From assembly GCF_021582875.1 (NCBI RefSeq), contig NZ_CP091138.1, positions 2,542,001-2,606,000 on the forward strand: a DNA stretch of 64,000 nucleotides. Direction: 5' to 3'. Positions 43,699 through 53,883 of this stretch are shown here, in pieces; positions within the stretch are counted from its first letter, which is position 1; the number at the start of each line of letters is the position of its first letter. The position numbers and the translations under genes are program-made. Source of the DNA: Microbacterium sp. KUDC0406. GTDB lineage: Bacteria; Actinomycetota; Actinomycetes; Actinomycetales; Microbacteriaceae. The notes beneath the pieces were generated by a model. That model did no database searches and had not been told where the DNA came from. It was given only the letters and a program-made list of their open reading frames with translations.

Positions 43699-46110
43699 TC
43701 AGCGGAACCGGCGCAGCCGCAGGCTGTTCCCCACCACGAAGACGCTCGAGAACGCCATCGCGGCGCCCGCGATCATCGGGTTCAGCAGGCCGAGCGCCGC
43801 GAGCGGGATCGCCGCCGTGTTGTACGCGAAGGCCCAGAACAGGTTGCCCTTGATCGTGCCGAGCGTGCGTCGAGACAGCCGGATCGCGTCGGCAGCGGCG
43901 CGCAGGTCGCCCCGCATGAGGGTGATGTCGGATGCCTCGATCGCGACATCCGTGCCGGTGCCCATCGCCATGCCGAGATCGGCCTGCGCGAGCGCCGGTG
44001 CGTCGTTCACGCCGTCGCCGACCATCGCGACGATCTTCTCCTCGCCCTGCAGCCGGGCGACGACCGAGAGCTTCTCGGCCGGCAGCACCTCGGCGACGAC
44101 CTCGTCGATGCCGACCTGCGTGGCGATGTGCCGGGCGGCCGCCTCGTTGTCGCCGGTGAGCAGGATCGGCGTGAGTCCGAGCTTCACGAAAGAGGCCACG
44201 GCTTCGGCCGAGGTCTGCTTGACCCGATCCGACACGACGATCACGCCGCGCGCCTCGCCGTCCCAGGCCACGAGCACCGCGGTCTGACCGGACGCCTCGG
44301 CCTGCGCCTTCGCGGCGAGCAGGTCCTGCGACGGGTGGATGGCCCAGTCCTCGAGCAGCGAGAGCCGCCCGACGAGCACGGCGCGCCCGTCGACGACGCC
44401 GGTGACGCCGCGGCCCTCCACGTTCTGGAACGACTCGACCTCACGCAGCCCCCTGGTCATTGAGCGAGGGAGCGAAGCAACCGAGACGAAACGCTCCACG
44501 CCGTCTGAGGACGTTTCGTCTCGCTCCGCTCGCTCAACGACCGGAGAGGTTTCGTCCCGCTCCGGTCGCTCAACGACCGGAGGCGCAGGCGCCGCGACGG
44601 CGGCCTTCGCGATCGCCTGGGCGATCGGGTGCTCGCTGGCGTCCTCGACCGCTCCGGCCAGGCGCAGCAGCTCGGCAGCATCCGTTCCCGAAGAGGGGAT
44701 GACGGATGCCACCGACATGCGCCCCTCCGTCACGGTGCCGGTCTTGTCGAGCACGATGGTGTCGACACGGCGGGTGGACTCGAGCACCTCGGGTCCCTTG
44801 ATCAGGATGCCGAGCTGCGCTCCGCGGCCAGTGCCGACCAGCAGCGCGGTCGGGGTCGCCAGACCCAGCGCGCAGGGGCAGGCGATGATCAGCACGGCGA
44901 CCGCCGCGGTAAAGGCCATGCTCCAGTCGGCAGAGATCAGCGCCCAGGCGACGAGCGTCACCACGGCGACCGCGATCACGATCGGCACGAAGACGCCAGA
45001 GATGCGGTCGGCGAGTCGCTGGACCTCCGCCTTGCCGGACTGCGCCTCCTCGACCAGCCGCGCCATCTGCGCGAGCTGCGTGTCGGATCCGACCCGGGTG
45101 GCACGCACGACCAGCCGGCCGCCGGCGTTGACCGTGGCACCGGTCACGGCATCCCCCGGTTCGACTTCGACCGGCACCGACTCCCCGGTGATCGTGGATG
45201 CGTCGACGGCGGAGGTCCCTGACACCACCACCCCGTCCGCGGCGATCTTCTCGCCGGGGCGCACGACGAATTCGTCGCCGACGCGCAGCTCCTCGACGGG
45301 GATGCGCGCCTCTGTCCGGGCCCCTGGGGCCTGTCCTGAGCCTGTCGAAGGGCGCAGCACCGCGACATCCTTCGCGCCGAGTTCGAGCAGCGCCCGCAGC
45401 GCGGCCCCCGCCTGCCGCTTGGCGCGCTTCTCGAAGTAGCGTCCGGCGAGCACGAAGGTGGTCACCCCGGCGGCGACCTCGAGATAGATGTTGCCGGCGC
45501 CGTCGGTCGGCGTGACCGTCCAGGAGAACCCGTGCGTCATGCCGGGCATCCCGGCGGTGCCGAGGAACAGCGCGTACAGCGACCACAGGAACGCGGCGGA
45601 CGTGCCGAGGCTGATCAGCGTGTCCATCGTGGCGGCGCCGTGCCGCAGGTTGACCCACGCGGCGCGGTGGAACGGCCAGGCGCCCCATACGATCACCGGT
45701 GCGGCGAGCACCAGCGACGCCCACTGCCAGTACGTGAACTGCAGCGCGGGGATCATCGCCAGCAGGATCACCGGCAGGCTCAGCACGGCCGAGCCGATCA
45801 GGCGCTGCCGCAGCGAGCGCAGCTCCGGCGCTTCAACGGGCTCAGCATCCGAACTCCGGGTCCCCGAGCCTGCCGAAGGGAGCGCCACGGGCAGCTGCGC
45901 CGTGTAGCCGGCGTTCTCGACCTCGGCGACGAGCACCGCCGGGTCGACATCGCCGTCGACGCTGACCTGCGCCTTCTCGGTCGCGTAGTTGACCGTGGCC
46001 GTGACGCCATCGAGCCTGTTGAGCTTCTTCTCGATGCGCATCGCACAGGACGCGCACGTCATCCCGCCGATGGCGAGTTCGATGCGATTGTCAGCTGCTG
46101 CGGTGCTCAT
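43699..46110 (-). CDS. Copper-exporting P-type ATPase, CopA-like, with three in-frame repeat insertions
   Basis: An 803-residue P1B-1 ATPase, ATG 46110. An N-terminal HMA domain with GMTCASC (about residues 16-22) binds Cu(I). Then eight helices, TGES in the actuator domain ([20 protein letters not shown]), CPC in [29 protein letters not shown] and [16 protein letters not shown]. Three segments interrupt conserved parts: about residues 77-93 (linker after the HMA domain), 253-259 (before the actuator domain) and 511-552 (inside the nucleotide-binding domain just after [14 protein letters not shown]). All are repeat-encoded, in frame and stop-free. The pump should move Cu(I) out of the cell. 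Confidence 0.93.
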   Translation of the reverse strand: MSTAAADNRIELAIGGMTCASCAMRIEKKLNRLDGVTATVNYATEKAQVSVDGDVDPAVLVAEVENAGYTAQLPVALPSAGSGTRSSDAEPVEAPELRSLRQRLIGSAVLSLPVILLAMIPALQFTYWQWASLVLAAPVIVWGAWPFHRAAWVNLRHGAATMDTLISLGTSAAFLWSLYALFLGTAGMPGMTHGFSWTVTPTDGAGNIYLEVAAGVTTFVLAGRYFEKRAKRQAGAALRALLELGAKDVAVLRPSTGSGQAPGARTEARIPVEELRVGDEFVVRPGEKIAADGVVVSGTSAVDASTITGESVPVEVEPGDAVTGATVNAGGRLVVRATRVGSDTQLAQMARLVEEAQSGKAEVQRLADRISGVFVPIVIAVAVVTLVAWALISADWSMAFTAAVAVLIIACPCALGLATPTALLVGTGRGAQLGILIKGPEVLESTRRVDTIVLDKTGTVTEGRMSVASVIPSSGTDAAELLRLAGAVEDASEHPIAQAIAKAAVAAPAPPVVERPERDETSPVVERAERDETSSDGVERFVSVASLPRSMTRGLREVESFQNVEGRGVTGVVDGRAVLVGRLSLLEDWAIHPSQDLLAAKAQAEASGQTAVLVAWDGEARGVIVVSDRVKQTSAEAVASFVKLGLTPILLTGDNEAAARHIATQVGIDEVVAEVLPAEKLSVVARLQGEEKIVAMVGDGVNDAPALAQADLGMAMGTGTDVAIEASDITLMRGDLRAAADAIRLSRRTLGTIKGNLFWAFAYNTAAIPLAALGLLNPMIAGAAMAFSSVFVVGNSLRLRRFR
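44455..44578. repeat. Family A repeat plus an extra arm inside the CopA-like gene
   Basis: A full palindrome of about 88 bases (44455-44542) followed by a second copy of one arm ending at 44578. It adds about 41 residues with paired VVER.ERDET tracts to the nucleotide-binding domain, between the [14 protein letters not shown] helix and the [12 protein letters not shown] strand. Confidence 0.85.
45333..45352. repeat. Family B repeat half-element inside the CopA-like gene
   Basis: GTCCTGAGCCTGTCGAAGGG, translated on the minus strand as PSTGSGQ just after VAVLR. It matches the right arm of the element at 6152-6201. Confidence 0.7.
45831..45880. repeat. Family B palindromic repeat inside the CopA-like gene
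   Basis: Degenerate copy with arms CTTCAACGGGCTCAG and GAGCCTGCCGAAGG. It encodes the [18 protein letters not shown] linker between the metal-binding domain and the first membrane helix. Confidence 0.7.
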
Positions 46111-46196
46111 GATTCGGATGCTCCGGTCTCGATGGATGCGGGTGTCAGGCGCTCAGGACCCACGATGAGTGAGACCGGAGCGGAGGATGGCTGCCC

Positions 46197-46406
46197 TCAG
46201 GCGGCGACGGCTGCGTAGCCGGCCTCGTCGACCGCGGCGATCACGTCGGCGGCGTCGACCGCGCCCGCAGAGGTGACGACGAGCCTGCCGGTCTGCGCGC
46301 TGACGGCGACGCCCTCGACGCCGGCGATCTGCTCGACCTCCTTGCGCACGGACATCTCGCAGTGTCCGCAGGTCATCCCGGTCACCTGGAACTCGGTCGT
46401 GGTCAT
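46197..46406 (-). CDS. Copper chaperone, CopZ-like heavy-metal-associated domain
   Basis: A 69-residue single HMA domain with the metal motif GMTCGHC at residues 10-16 and the usual beta-alpha-beta-beta-alpha-beta length. It should carry Cu(I) to the CopA-like ATPase whose gene follows 86 bases downstream. Two perfect palindromes of the CsoR type lie directly upstream, so the whole copper operon is probably copper-induced. ATG 46406 is chosen for the standard domain length. Confidence 0.93.
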   Translation of the reverse strand: MTTTEFQVTGMTCGHCEMSVRKEVEQIAGVEGVAVSAQTGRLVVTSAGAVDAADVIAAVDEAGYAAVAA

Positions 46407-46436
46407 GGTTCGCACCTTTCTCGTCCTGCCTTCAGA

Positions 46437-46490
46437 GTACCCCCTGGGGTACCGCCTCACCAGCATACGACAAAATACCCCCTGGGGTAT
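46437..46490. promoter_or_regulatory. Two CsoR-type copper operators upstream of the copZ-like gene
   Basis: GTACCCCCTGGGGTAC (46437-46452) and ATACCCCCTGGGGTAT (46475-46490) are near-identical 16-base palindromes with 38-base spacing, plus a further half-site GGGGTAT just after. They match the known CsoR pattern of ATACCCC arms around a short centre. Copper binding to CsoR would release the operon. No csoR gene is seen in this window. Confidence 0.8.
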
Positions 46491-46524
46491 TCCCAGAGGG
46501 GTATTCCGTATGTCGGCGCGCGGG

Positions 46525-48039
46525 TCAGGGAGTGTCGCCGACCGCGTGCGGACGCGGCACCGTCAGCATCGTCCCGGTCTGGGTGAACTCCTTCTGGATC
46601 TCCTCGTTGTGCTTGTACGTGAACAGGCTCACCACGACGGCGGCGACGAACGCGAGCACGAACGCGGGCAGCAGCTCGTACAGTCCGGTGTTCAGCGCCT
46701 TCCAGATGAACACCGTCGCCGCACCCACGAACATGCCGGCCAGCGCACCCCAGTTGGTGAGGCGTCGCCAGAACAGGCTCAGCAGGATGATCGGCCCGAA
46801 CGCGGCCCCGAATCCGGCCCAGGCGAACGAGACCAGCCCGAGCACCGTGTCGTTCGGGGTGATCGCCAGCAGGATCGCGATGATCGCGACCACCAGCACG
46901 GCCATCCGCCCCATCAGCACGAGCCGCTTCTGCGCGGGCGGCGTCTTCTTGAACACCTTGTACAGGTCCTCGACCAGCGCCGACGAGCACACCACGAGCT
47001 GGCTGGACACCGTGCTCATGATCGCCGCGAGCACCGCCGCCAGCACCAGACCCGCCACGAACGGATGCAGCAGGGTGCGCGACATCACCAGCACCACGGT
47101 CTCGGGATCATCGAGCGTGATCCCCCTGCTGGCCATGTAGGCGACGCCGACGATGCCCGAGATCACCGCCCCCACCATCGACACGACCATCCACGAGATC
47201 CCGATGCGGCGCGCGCTCTTCGCCTCCTGCGGCGAGCGCAGCGCCATGAAGCGCACCACGATGTGCGGCTGGCCGAAGTAGCCGAGACCCCAGGCGAGCG
47301 CCGACACGATCGCCAGCACCGTGCCGCCGGTGACGGTCTCGGTGCCCATCAGCGACAGGAAGCCCGGATCGCGTTCGGAGTCGATGAGGGTCGCCGTCTC
47401 GTCGAGACCGCCGATCGCGATCACCGCAGCGACCGGCACGACGATCAGCGCGATCACCATCATCAGTCCCTGCACCACGTCGGTGAGGGATGCTCCGAGG
47501 AAGCCGCCGAACAGGGTGTACAGCAGCGTGATGCCGCCGACCAGCAGCATCCCCCAGAGGTAGTCGCCGTTGAACGACCCCTCGAAGAACTTGCCGGCCG
47601 CGACCATGCCCGACGAGATGTACAGCGTGAAGAACACCAGGATGACGACGCCGGAGAGCAGGCGAAGCATCCGGGTCCTGTCGCGCAGCCGGTTCTCGAA
47701 GAAGCTCGGCACCGTGATCGAGTTGCGCGACACCTCGGTGTACGCGCGCAGTCTCGGCGCGACCAGCAGCCAGTTGAGATAGGCGCCGATGGTCAGTCCG
47801 ATCGCGATCCACGCCTCGATCAGGCCGTTGAGATAGATGACGCCGGGCAGACCCATCACGAGCCATCCGGACATGTCTGCGGCGCCGGCACTGATCGCCG
47901 CCACCCACGGGGGCAGGTTGCGCCCGCCGAGCATGTAGTCCTCGTGATCGTCGGTGCGCTTGTATGCGAACCAACCGATCAGGAGCATCCCGGCGAAGTA
48001 CACGCCGAGCGCCACGTAGGTGAAGATCGAATCGGACAT
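46525..48039 (-). CDS. Sodium/proline symporter (PutP-like, SSS family)
   Basis: A 504-residue sodium:solute symporter starting at ATG 48039 behind GAAGGGACG. About thirteen helices, with ISAGAADMSGWLVMGLPGVIY and SSGMVAAGKFFEGSF as the sodium- and substrate-site motifs typical of PutP, GYFGQPHIVVRFMALRS, and AAIMSTVSSQLVVCSSALVED. The C-terminus is hydrophilic. Most similar in layout to Na+/proline symporters. It ends upstream of the copper operator region, with no link in function evident. Confidence 0.92.
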   Translation of the reverse strand: MSDSIFTYVALGVYFAGMLLIGWFAYKRTDDHEDYMLGGRNLPPWVAAISAGAADMSGWLVMGLPGVIYLNGLIEAWIAIGLTIGAYLNWLLVAPRLRAYTEVSRNSITVPSFFENRLRDRTRMLRLLSGVVILVFFTLYISSGMVAAGKFFEGSFNGDYLWGMLLVGGITLLYTLFGGFLGASLTDVVQGLMMVIALIVVPVAAVIAIGGLDETATLIDSERDPGFLSLMGTETVTGGTVLAIVSALAWGLGYFGQPHIVVRFMALRSPQEAKSARRIGISWMVVSMVGAVISGIVGVAYMASRGITLDDPETVVLVMSRTLLHPFVAGLVLAAVLAAIMSTVSSQLVVCSSALVEDLYKVFKKTPPAQKRLVLMGRMAVLVVAIIAILLAITPNDTVLGLVSFAWAGFGAAFGPIILLSLFWRRLTNWGALAGMFVGAATVFIWKALNTGLYELLPAFVLAFVAAVVVSLFTYKHNEEIQKEFTQTGTMLTVPRPHAVGDTP

Positions 48040-48110
48040 CGTCGTCCCTTCCGCGATGCGGCGCACCGCTTCGCCATCAAGACTGCCAAACGGTGCGGAC
48101 GAGCGCGATA

Positions 48111-48176
48111 GCCGGCACGGCGCGGCGGCGCCTCGGCACGCTGCGGCGGCGCCTCGGCACGCCGCACCGTGCCGGC
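48111..48176. repeat. Hairpin with nested 21-base direct repeats, likely terminator
   Basis: Outer arms GCCGGCACGG (48111-48120) and CCGTGCCGGC (48167-48176) pair perfectly, extending to 15 of 16 bases. Inside lie two direct repeats of a 21-base unit beginning GCGGCGGCGCCTCGGCACGC (48122-48142 and 48143-48163). It sits just after the stop of the FAD-dependent dehydrogenase gene. Confidence 0.65.
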
Positions 48177-48181
48177 CCGAC

Positions 48182-49930
48182 TCACTCCACGAGCTTGCCC
48201 TCGACCGCGTCGGATGCCGCTTCCTCGGCCAGCGCTCGGAACGACTCGGGTGCATCGGGCAGCGGCTCGAACTCGACGCCGCCGTCCGGCGTCCAGATCA
48301 TGTTGCCGCGCAGCGCCGGGTCGGTCTGCGGGAAGTCGGCGCGGTTGTGGCATCCGCGTGTCTCGCGGCGTTCGATCGCGGACTCGAGGGTGGCACGTGC
48401 GGCGAGCAGCGACCCGAGCAGGTCGAAGGCGTGGGCGAGGTCGTCGAAGCCGGCGATGTCGGGATGCGCGGTGACGTTCTTCGCGCGCCGCTCCAGTTCG
48501 GCGAGCTTCTCCAGCCCCTCGCGCAGCGACTCCTCGGTGCGGATCACGCCGGCGTGCTCGGTCATCAGGTCGCGCACGGCCCGCTGCAGCCGCCGGGGCG
48601 TCTCGGTGCCCGTGCTGTGCAGGAAGCCCTCCAGCTCGGCGCGTGCCTCGGCGACGGCCTGCGGATCGCGATGCGCTTCGGTGCGACCGCGCACGTACTG
48701 GGCTGCGGTCTCGCCGGTGATCCTCCCGTAGACCATCAGCTCGATCAGCGAGTTGCCGCCCAGCCGATTGGCGCCGTGCAGGCCGCTGGAGGCCTCGCCG
48801 ATCGCATACAGGCCCTCGACGCCGGTGCCGTGATCCTCGGCCCGCACCCACACGCCGCCCATCGAGTAGTGCGCCGTCGGCGCGATCTCCATCGGCTGCT
48901 CGGTGATGTCGAGCATCTGCAGGTCGATCATCGCCCGGTACAGCCTCGGCAGCTTCTCGAGGATCTGCTCGCGCGGCAGGTGCGAGACGTCCAGCCACAC
49001 GCCGCCCTTCTCGGTGCCGCGCCCCTCGGCGATCTCGGTGTAGTTGGCCAGCGCCACCCGGTCGCGGGTGGACAGCTCCATGCGCTCGGGGTCGTAGCGC
49101 TGCATGAAGCGCTCGCCCTGCGCGTTGGTGAGGATGCCGCCCTCACCGCGCGCCGCCTCGGACACCAGCGTGCCCGCGGCGTCATCCGGCTCGAGCAGTC
49201 CGGAGGGGTGGAACTGCACGAGCTCGGCGTCGCGGATGCGCGCGCCGGCCAGCGCGGCGAGGCGGAACGAGTCGCCGGTGTTCTCGTCACGACGAGAGGA
49301 GGTGTAGCGCCAGATGCGGGTGTGCCCGCCGGCGGCGAGGATGACCGCGTCGGCGTGGATGACGATCGGCGTGCCGTCCACGATGTCGAAGCCGTAGGCG
49401 CCGAACACCGTGCCGTCGGCGGTGAGGATGCGGGTGATGTAGACCGTGTCGATGATCGGCACCGCGAGCTCGGCGGCCCTGCGCACGAGCGTGCGCTGGA
49501 TCTCGAGGCCGGTGTAGTCGCCGGCGTAGGCGGTGCGGCGGTAGGTGTGCGCGCCGAAGAAGCGCTGGCTGATGCGGCCGTCGGCCTCGCGCGCGAAGGG
49601 CATCCCCCAGCGGTCGAGGTCCTCGATGCCGCGGGCCGCGTTCCGTGCGACGACCTCGACGACCTCGGGGTCGGCGAGGAAGTACGACTCGCGCAGCGTG
49701 TCGGCGGCATGCTGCTGCCAGGAGTCCTCGGGATCCATGGTGCCGAGGGCCGCGTTGATGCCGCCGGCCGCGAGGGTGGTGTGCGCGTCGTGCTTGCGGC
49801 GCTTGCCGACGGCGAGCACCTGGATGCCGCGCTCGGCGAGCTCGATCGAGGCGCGGAGGCCGGCACCGCCGGTGCCGATGACGAGGACGGATGTGGTGAG
49901 GTGACGTTCAGCGGGTTCGGGGGAGACCAT
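48182..49930 (-). CDS. FAD-dependent succinate dehydrogenase/fumarate reductase/L-aspartate oxidase-like flavoprotein
   Basis: A 582-residue flavoprotein (ATG 49930) of the FAD_binding_2 family with the SdhA/FrdA/NadB layout: TTSVLVIGTGGAGLRASIEL for FAD, HTTLAAGGINAAL, VQFHPSGLLEPDD, SEAARGEGGIL, TAHYSMGGVWVRAE and GANRLGGNSLIELMVYG. The C-terminal helical domain carries the Arg-rich catalytic region. No iron-sulphur or membrane subunit is next to it and there are no nadA/nadC genes, so it may be an orphan flavoprotein or soluble fumarate reductase-type enzyme. Divergent from a LysR gene that probably controls it. Confidence 0.85.
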   Translation of the reverse strand: MVSPEPAERHLTTSVLVIGTGGAGLRASIELAERGIQVLAVGKRRKHDAHTTLAAGGINAALGTMDPEDSWQQHAADTLRESYFLADPEVVEVVARNAARGIEDLDRWGMPFAREADGRISQRFFGAHTYRRTAYAGDYTGLEIQRTLVRRAAELAVPIIDTVYITRILTADGTVFGAYGFDIVDGTPIVIHADAVILAAGGHTRIWRYTSSRRDENTGDSFRLAALAGARIRDAELVQFHPSGLLEPDDAAGTLVSEAARGEGGILTNAQGERFMQRYDPERMELSTRDRVALANYTEIAEGRGTEKGGVWLDVSHLPREQILEKLPRLYRAMIDLQMLDITEQPMEIAPTAHYSMGGVWVRAEDHGTGVEGLYAIGEASSGLHGANRLGGNSLIELMVYGRITGETAAQYVRGRTEAHRDPQAVAEARAELEGFLHSTGTETPRRLQRAVRDLMTEHAGVIRTEESLREGLEKLAELERRAKNVTAHPDIAGFDDLAHAFDLLGSLLAARATLESAIERRETRGCHNRADFPQTDPALRGNMIWTPDGGVEFEPLPDAPESFRALAEEAASDAVEGKLVE

Positions 49931-49966
49931 GCCTTCCACGCTAGAAACCTCAGATCGATCCCGCCA

Positions 49967-49994
49967 ATGCATAATCAGTCTGAATTCGATACAT
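49967..49994. promoter_or_regulatory. Possible LysR-type binding region between divergent genes
   Basis: The 71-base gap holds ATGCATAATC and GATACAT, an imperfect dyad with T-N11-A-like spacing, in a lower-GC stretch typical of LysR promoters. The LysR start is 8 bases further on. Confidence 0.4.
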
Positions 49995-50001
49995 TTGACG
50001 C

Positions 50002-50949
50002 ATGAGACTCGAGGAGCTGCGCTCGTTCGAGGCCGTCGCGAGACTGGGCCACTTCACTCGTGCCGCCGATGAGCTGTTTCTGACCCAGCCGTCCCTGTCA
50101 CGGCAGATCCAGGCCCTGGAATCCGATCTCGGCACGATCCTGTTCCAGCGCGACCGCACGGGCGTCGCGATCACCACCGCCGGCGAGGCGCTGCTGCCGA
50201 TCGCCCGACGGATGCTGGCGGATGCCGAGGCGGCGCGCCACGAGATGGACGAGCTGGCGGGACTGCGGCGCGGCCGCATCCGCCTCGGCGCACCGCCGAC
50301 GCTGTGCGTCTCGGTGGTGGCCGAGGTGGTCGCGGTGTTCCGCCGCGCGCACCCGGGCATCGACCTGCACATCACCGAGGCGGGATCGCGCGCCCTCGTC
50401 GACGCACTCAGCGAGGGCGCCCTCGACCTCGCCCTCACGATCACGCGGCCGAGCGTGCGCGATGACCCGTCTGTCGAGCTGGTGCCTCTGTTCACGGAGG
50501 AGCTGGTCGTGGTCTCCGCCGCCGACACCGCGCTCGCTCCGCCCGAGGGCGTGCCGTCGCGCCTCACGATCACGGAACTCGCCCGGCTGCCGCAGGTGGC
50601 CTTCAACCGCAGTTACGATCTGCGAGTCGCCACCGACGTCGCCTTCGAGGCGGCCGGTCTCACCCCGGTGATCGCCGTGGAGGGCGCCGAGATGGATGCG
50701 GTGCTGCGGTTCGTGGCCCGCGGGATCGGCGTCGCCGTGGTCCCGGCGACCGTGCTGCTGGGCCGGCCCGAGCTGCGGGGCTCGCAGCTGCATGACCCGT
50801 CGCTCACCCGAACCGCGAATCTCTCCCGTCGCACGACGGTGCGCTCGAGCGTCGCCGTCGCGGCGATCGAGTCGACGATCTTCGACGTGGTGGCCGGGCT
50901 GGCGCACGAGAGCAGCGGCCTGGGCGGCCGGATCACGCCGGTGGGCTGA
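50002..50949 (+). CDS. LysR family transcriptional regulator
   Basis: A 315-residue regulator. The N-terminal winged helix (MRLEELRSFEAVARLGHFTRAADELFLTQPSLSRQIQALESDLG) is a canonical LysR DNA-binding domain. The C-terminal LysR substrate-binding domain has IRLGAPPTLCVSVVAEVVAVF and RFVARGIGVAVVPATVLL. It is divergent from the FAD-dependent dehydrogenase gene, so control of that gene and of itself is likely. The inducer is unknown. Confidence 0.93.
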   Translation: MRLEELRSFEAVARLGHFTRAADELFLTQPSLSRQIQALESDLGTILFQRDRTGVAITTAGEALLPIARRMLADAEAARHEMDELAGLRRGRIRLGAPPTLCVSVVAEVVAVFRRAHPGIDLHITEAGSRALVDALSEGALDLALTITRPSVRDDPSVELVPLFTEELVVVSAADTALAPPEGVPSRLTITELARLPQVAFNRSYDLRVATDVAFEAAGLTPVIAVEGAEMDAVLRFVARGIGVAVVPATVLLGRPELRGSQLHDPSLTRTANLSRRTTVRSSVAVAAIESTIFDVVAGLAHESSGLGGRITPVG

Positions 50950-50957
50950 TCTGGCGC

Positions 50958-53813
50958 CTAGACCCCGGCCCCGGCGCGCAGCCGTGCCGCCGCCTCGGTG
51001 CGCGAGGAGACGCCGAGCTTGCGCAGGATGGACGAGACATGCACGCTGACGGTCTTGATGCTGATGAACAGCTGATCCGCGATCTCACGGTTGCTGTGCC
51101 CCTCGCCGATCAGATCCAGCACCTGCCGCTCGCGCTCGGTCAGTTCGGCGCCGTCGCCGCGGGCGTGCGCGAGCGCGAGCCCGGATGCCGCCGTGAAGTC
51201 GGCCACCTCGCGCGCGAGACGCACATGTCCGATGCGCGCGGCGATGGCGGACGCCTCGGCGAGCGCCTCGATCGCCTCGGCGCGGTCACCGCGCTCCGCG
51301 ACGATCGCCCGGGCGAGCTCCAGCCGCACCAGTACGGCCTGCAGCACCGGAGCATCCGTGTCGTCGGCGCGCGGGAGTGCCGCGCGCAGCGAATCGGGTG
51401 ACGGGTCGAGCAGGGCGCGCAGCACCGGATCGCCCTGCGGATGCCGCAGCTCGCCGGGCAGCGCGTCGCAGGCCGCGATGAGGCGGGCGGCGAGCACGTC
51501 GGCGCGCGCCTCCTTTCCCTGCACGCGCAGCCCGACCACGGTCCACGGGCTCTCGCTGAGCACGCGGGCGAAGTGCGCGGGCAGCCTTCCGGGGTCGTCG
51601 AGCAGGCTGTCGAGCAGGTCGGCTGCGGCGTCGACCCGTCCAGCGTTCATCTCGATCGTGAGCGCCGACATGAACCTGCCGTACCAGACCTGGGTCTCGA
51701 CCTCGGCGGCATCGTCGACACGTGTGCGCCACTCGTCGCGCAGCGAGGTGGCTTCATCGATGCGACCGCGCCAGGCGAGCGCCTTGATGCGGGACGCGGT
51801 CGTGTACACCCGGAAGATGCGGTGCGTTCGGATCGCGAGGTCGTTCGCCAGCAGTTCATCGACGCGATCGATCTGCCCGAGCTGCAGGAGCGGCTCGACC
51901 AGGTTCTGGGTGAGGATCGACCCGCTGGTGCGCTCGAGTCCGAGCGCTCGCGCGTGCGCGATGCCCTCCTCGGCGACGCGGATCGCCTCGTGATGACGCC
52001 CCAGCAGGCAGAGCGCGTCGGAGTAGTTGACCCGGTACTTCAGCTTGGCGTCGTTGTCGGTCGCGTGCTCCCAGGAGCGCCGGAACCATGCGTACGCGCC
52101 GGCGAGGTCGCCCCGTTCCATATGGCACACCGCGATGGTGTTCGCCGCGATGGAGACCACCGAATCCGCGCCGATGCTCTCGCCGATCCGGATCGCCTCG
52201 GCGCCGGCCCTCTCGGACTCGTCGAACCGCGCACTGATCATCAGGCGCCCGGCGAGCATCACGAGCACCAGCGCGCGAAGCCGCTGGTCGTCGAACCCGT
52301 CGTCCATCAGAGCGAGCGCCTTCTCGGAGTACTCGATCGCCCCCGTGCGCCCGGCGTTCTGCAGGAACATCGCCTTGTCGCGCAGCAGGCGCACCCACAC
52401 ACCGGTCTCGGCGTTCTCCTCGTCGGCCTCCCGCAGGGCGAGATCCACCACGGTCAGAGCACGTTCGCTGTCGCCCGCGTTCCGCATGATGGAACCGAGC
52501 TTGGCCAGCAGCTTGACCCGTGGCATGCCGACCAGGTCAGCAGCATCCGGCACCTGATCCCACAGCTCCAGCGCGAGCTCTCCGAACCGCGCTGCCGACG
52601 AGAACGCGTAGTCGGTGCGCGCCTGCGTCATGGCCTCCACTGCGGCGGTGAGTGCCCGGCGCGCGTCGTGCGCCTGATGCCAGTGGTACGCGAGCTGGGA
52701 CGCCCGCGGGCACGCCTGCGGCGATCGCTGCTCGAGAGCCTCGGCATAGGCCCGGTGCAGCCGGCCGCGCTCGCCCGGCAGCAGATCGTCGTGCACGGCC
52801 TCGCGCAGCAGCGCGTGCCGGAAGGCATAGGCGTCGTCATCGCGCACCGCGAGGATCGATGCGACCATCGCCTCGCGCAGCGCCTCGTCGAGCCGCTCGT
52901 CGGGCAGTGCCGCGAGCGTGGACACCAGCTCGTGCGACACCGATCCGTCGGAGGCCGATGCCAGTCGCACCACCTTCTTCGCGTCGTCGCCGAGACCGTC
53001 GAACCGCGCCAGCAGCACGTCGCGCAGCGTGTCGGGGATCGGACCGTCGGCGTTGCAGGAGAGCTCTTCGACGAAGAACGGCACGCCCTCGGAGCGCTCC
53101 AGCATGCGTGCGAACGCGGCGTCGTCGACGCCCCCGCGCAGAGACTCGGCCAGCGAGCGCACCGCGACGGCGTCGAGACGCTCCAGACCGACGCGGTCGA
53201 GCAGCCGGGCGGACTCGGCGGAGACGAGGAACGACCGGACCGCGCCGCCCCGGCCGATCTCGTCGGTGCGGCAGGTCAGCACGAACATGACCCGCTCGCG
53301 CGCGAGCGCGCGCAGCAGGAAGGACAGGATCGACAGCGTCGCGGGGTCGGCCCAGTGCAGGTCCTCCACGACGACGACGAGCGGATGCCGCCGCGCGGCG
53401 GCCTCGAACACGTCGGCGAGCGCCTCGCCCAGACCCTCCGGCGCGATCGCGGAACGATCGATCGGCCCGTCGCCCAGTTCGGGAAGCAGCAGCCGCAGCG
53501 CCGCACGCCCGGGGCCGGCGGCCTCGGCGGACGGGTCGTCGAGCGCCTCCAGCGCCGCCCGGACGATCGCCGGGAGCGGGCCGTAGGGCACCGGGATGGA
53601 GCCGAAGTCGAGGCACCACCCGGTCAGCAGCGTGGCGCGCCCGTCGAGCCGCTGGGCGAATTCGGCCAGCAGCCGTGTCTTGCCGATGCCCGCCTCGCCC
53701 CCGACGAGGACGGATGCCGGCTCGCCGCCGCCCGCGCGGTCGAACGCCCGCTCGAGCAGCCCGAGCTCGGCATCGCGGCCCACCATCGTGGCGGACGGGG
53801 AGATGAGGGGCAT
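50958..53813 (-). CDS. LuxR-family regulator with N-terminal AAA ATPase and helical repeats (LAL/MalT-like)
   Basis: A 951-residue large ATP-binding LuxR-type regulator. ATPase domain: Walker [10 protein letters not shown] near residue 40, Walker [13 protein letters not shown] near residue 135. A long helical, TPR-like middle follows (about residues 380-860). C-terminal LuxR helix-turn-helix: [45 protein letters not shown]. Such proteins switch on operons in response to a ligand, often a sugar derivative. The target is not obvious; neighbours are a small hypothetical gene and the M6 protease. ATG 53813 chosen as the start of the conserved [15 protein letters not shown] block. Confidence 0.9.
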   Translation of the reverse strand: MPLISPSATMVGRDAELGLLERAFDRAGGGEPASVLVGGEAGIGKTRLLAEFAQRLDGRATLLTGWCLDFGSIPVPYGPLPAIVRAALEALDDPSAEAAGPGRAALRLLLPELGDGPIDRSAIAPEGLGEALADVFEAAARRHPLVVVVEDLHWADPATLSILSFLLRALARERVMFVLTCRTDEIGRGGAVRSFLVSAESARLLDRVGLERLDAVAVRSLAESLRGGVDDAAFARMLERSEGVPFFVEELSCNADGPIPDTLRDVLLARFDGLGDDAKKVVRLASASDGSVSHELVSTLAALPDERLDEALREAMVASILAVRDDDAYAFRHALLREAVHDDLLPGERGRLHRAYAEALEQRSPQACPRASQLAYHWHQAHDARRALTAAVEAMTQARTDYAFSSAARFGELALELWDQVPDAADLVGMPRVKLLAKLGSIMRNAGDSERALTVVDLALREADEENAETGVWVRLLRDKAMFLQNAGRTGAIEYSEKALALMDDGFDDQRLRALVLVMLAGRLMISARFDESERAGAEAIRIGESIGADSVVSIAANTIAVCHMERGDLAGAYAWFRRSWEHATDNDAKLKYRVNYSDALCLLGRHHEAIRVAEEGIAHARALGLERTSGSILTQNLVEPLLQLGQIDRVDELLANDLAIRTHRIFRVYTTASRIKALAWRGRIDEATSLRDEWRTRVDDAAEVETQVWYGRFMSALTIEMNAGRVDAAADLLDSLLDDPGRLPAHFARVLSESPWTVVGLRVQGKEARADVLAARLIAACDALPGELRHPQGDPVLRALLDPSPDSLRAALPRADDTDAPVLQAVLVRLELARAIVAERGDRAEAIEALAEASAIAARIGHVRLAREVADFTAASGLALAHARGDGAELTERERQVLDLIGEGHSNREIADQLFISIKTVSVHVSSILRKLGVSSRTEAAARLRAGAGV

Positions 53814-53883
53814 GTCCCCATCGTGCCACCGGCCACGGACATCGGGCCCGCTCATGTCGCGGCTCACAGCGGAACCGCGCCGA

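Noticed and set aside
48182-49930. Naming the flavoprotein nadB or sdhA
   Set aside because: The family motifs are shared and the context supports neither NAD synthesis nor a succinate dehydrogenase complex.
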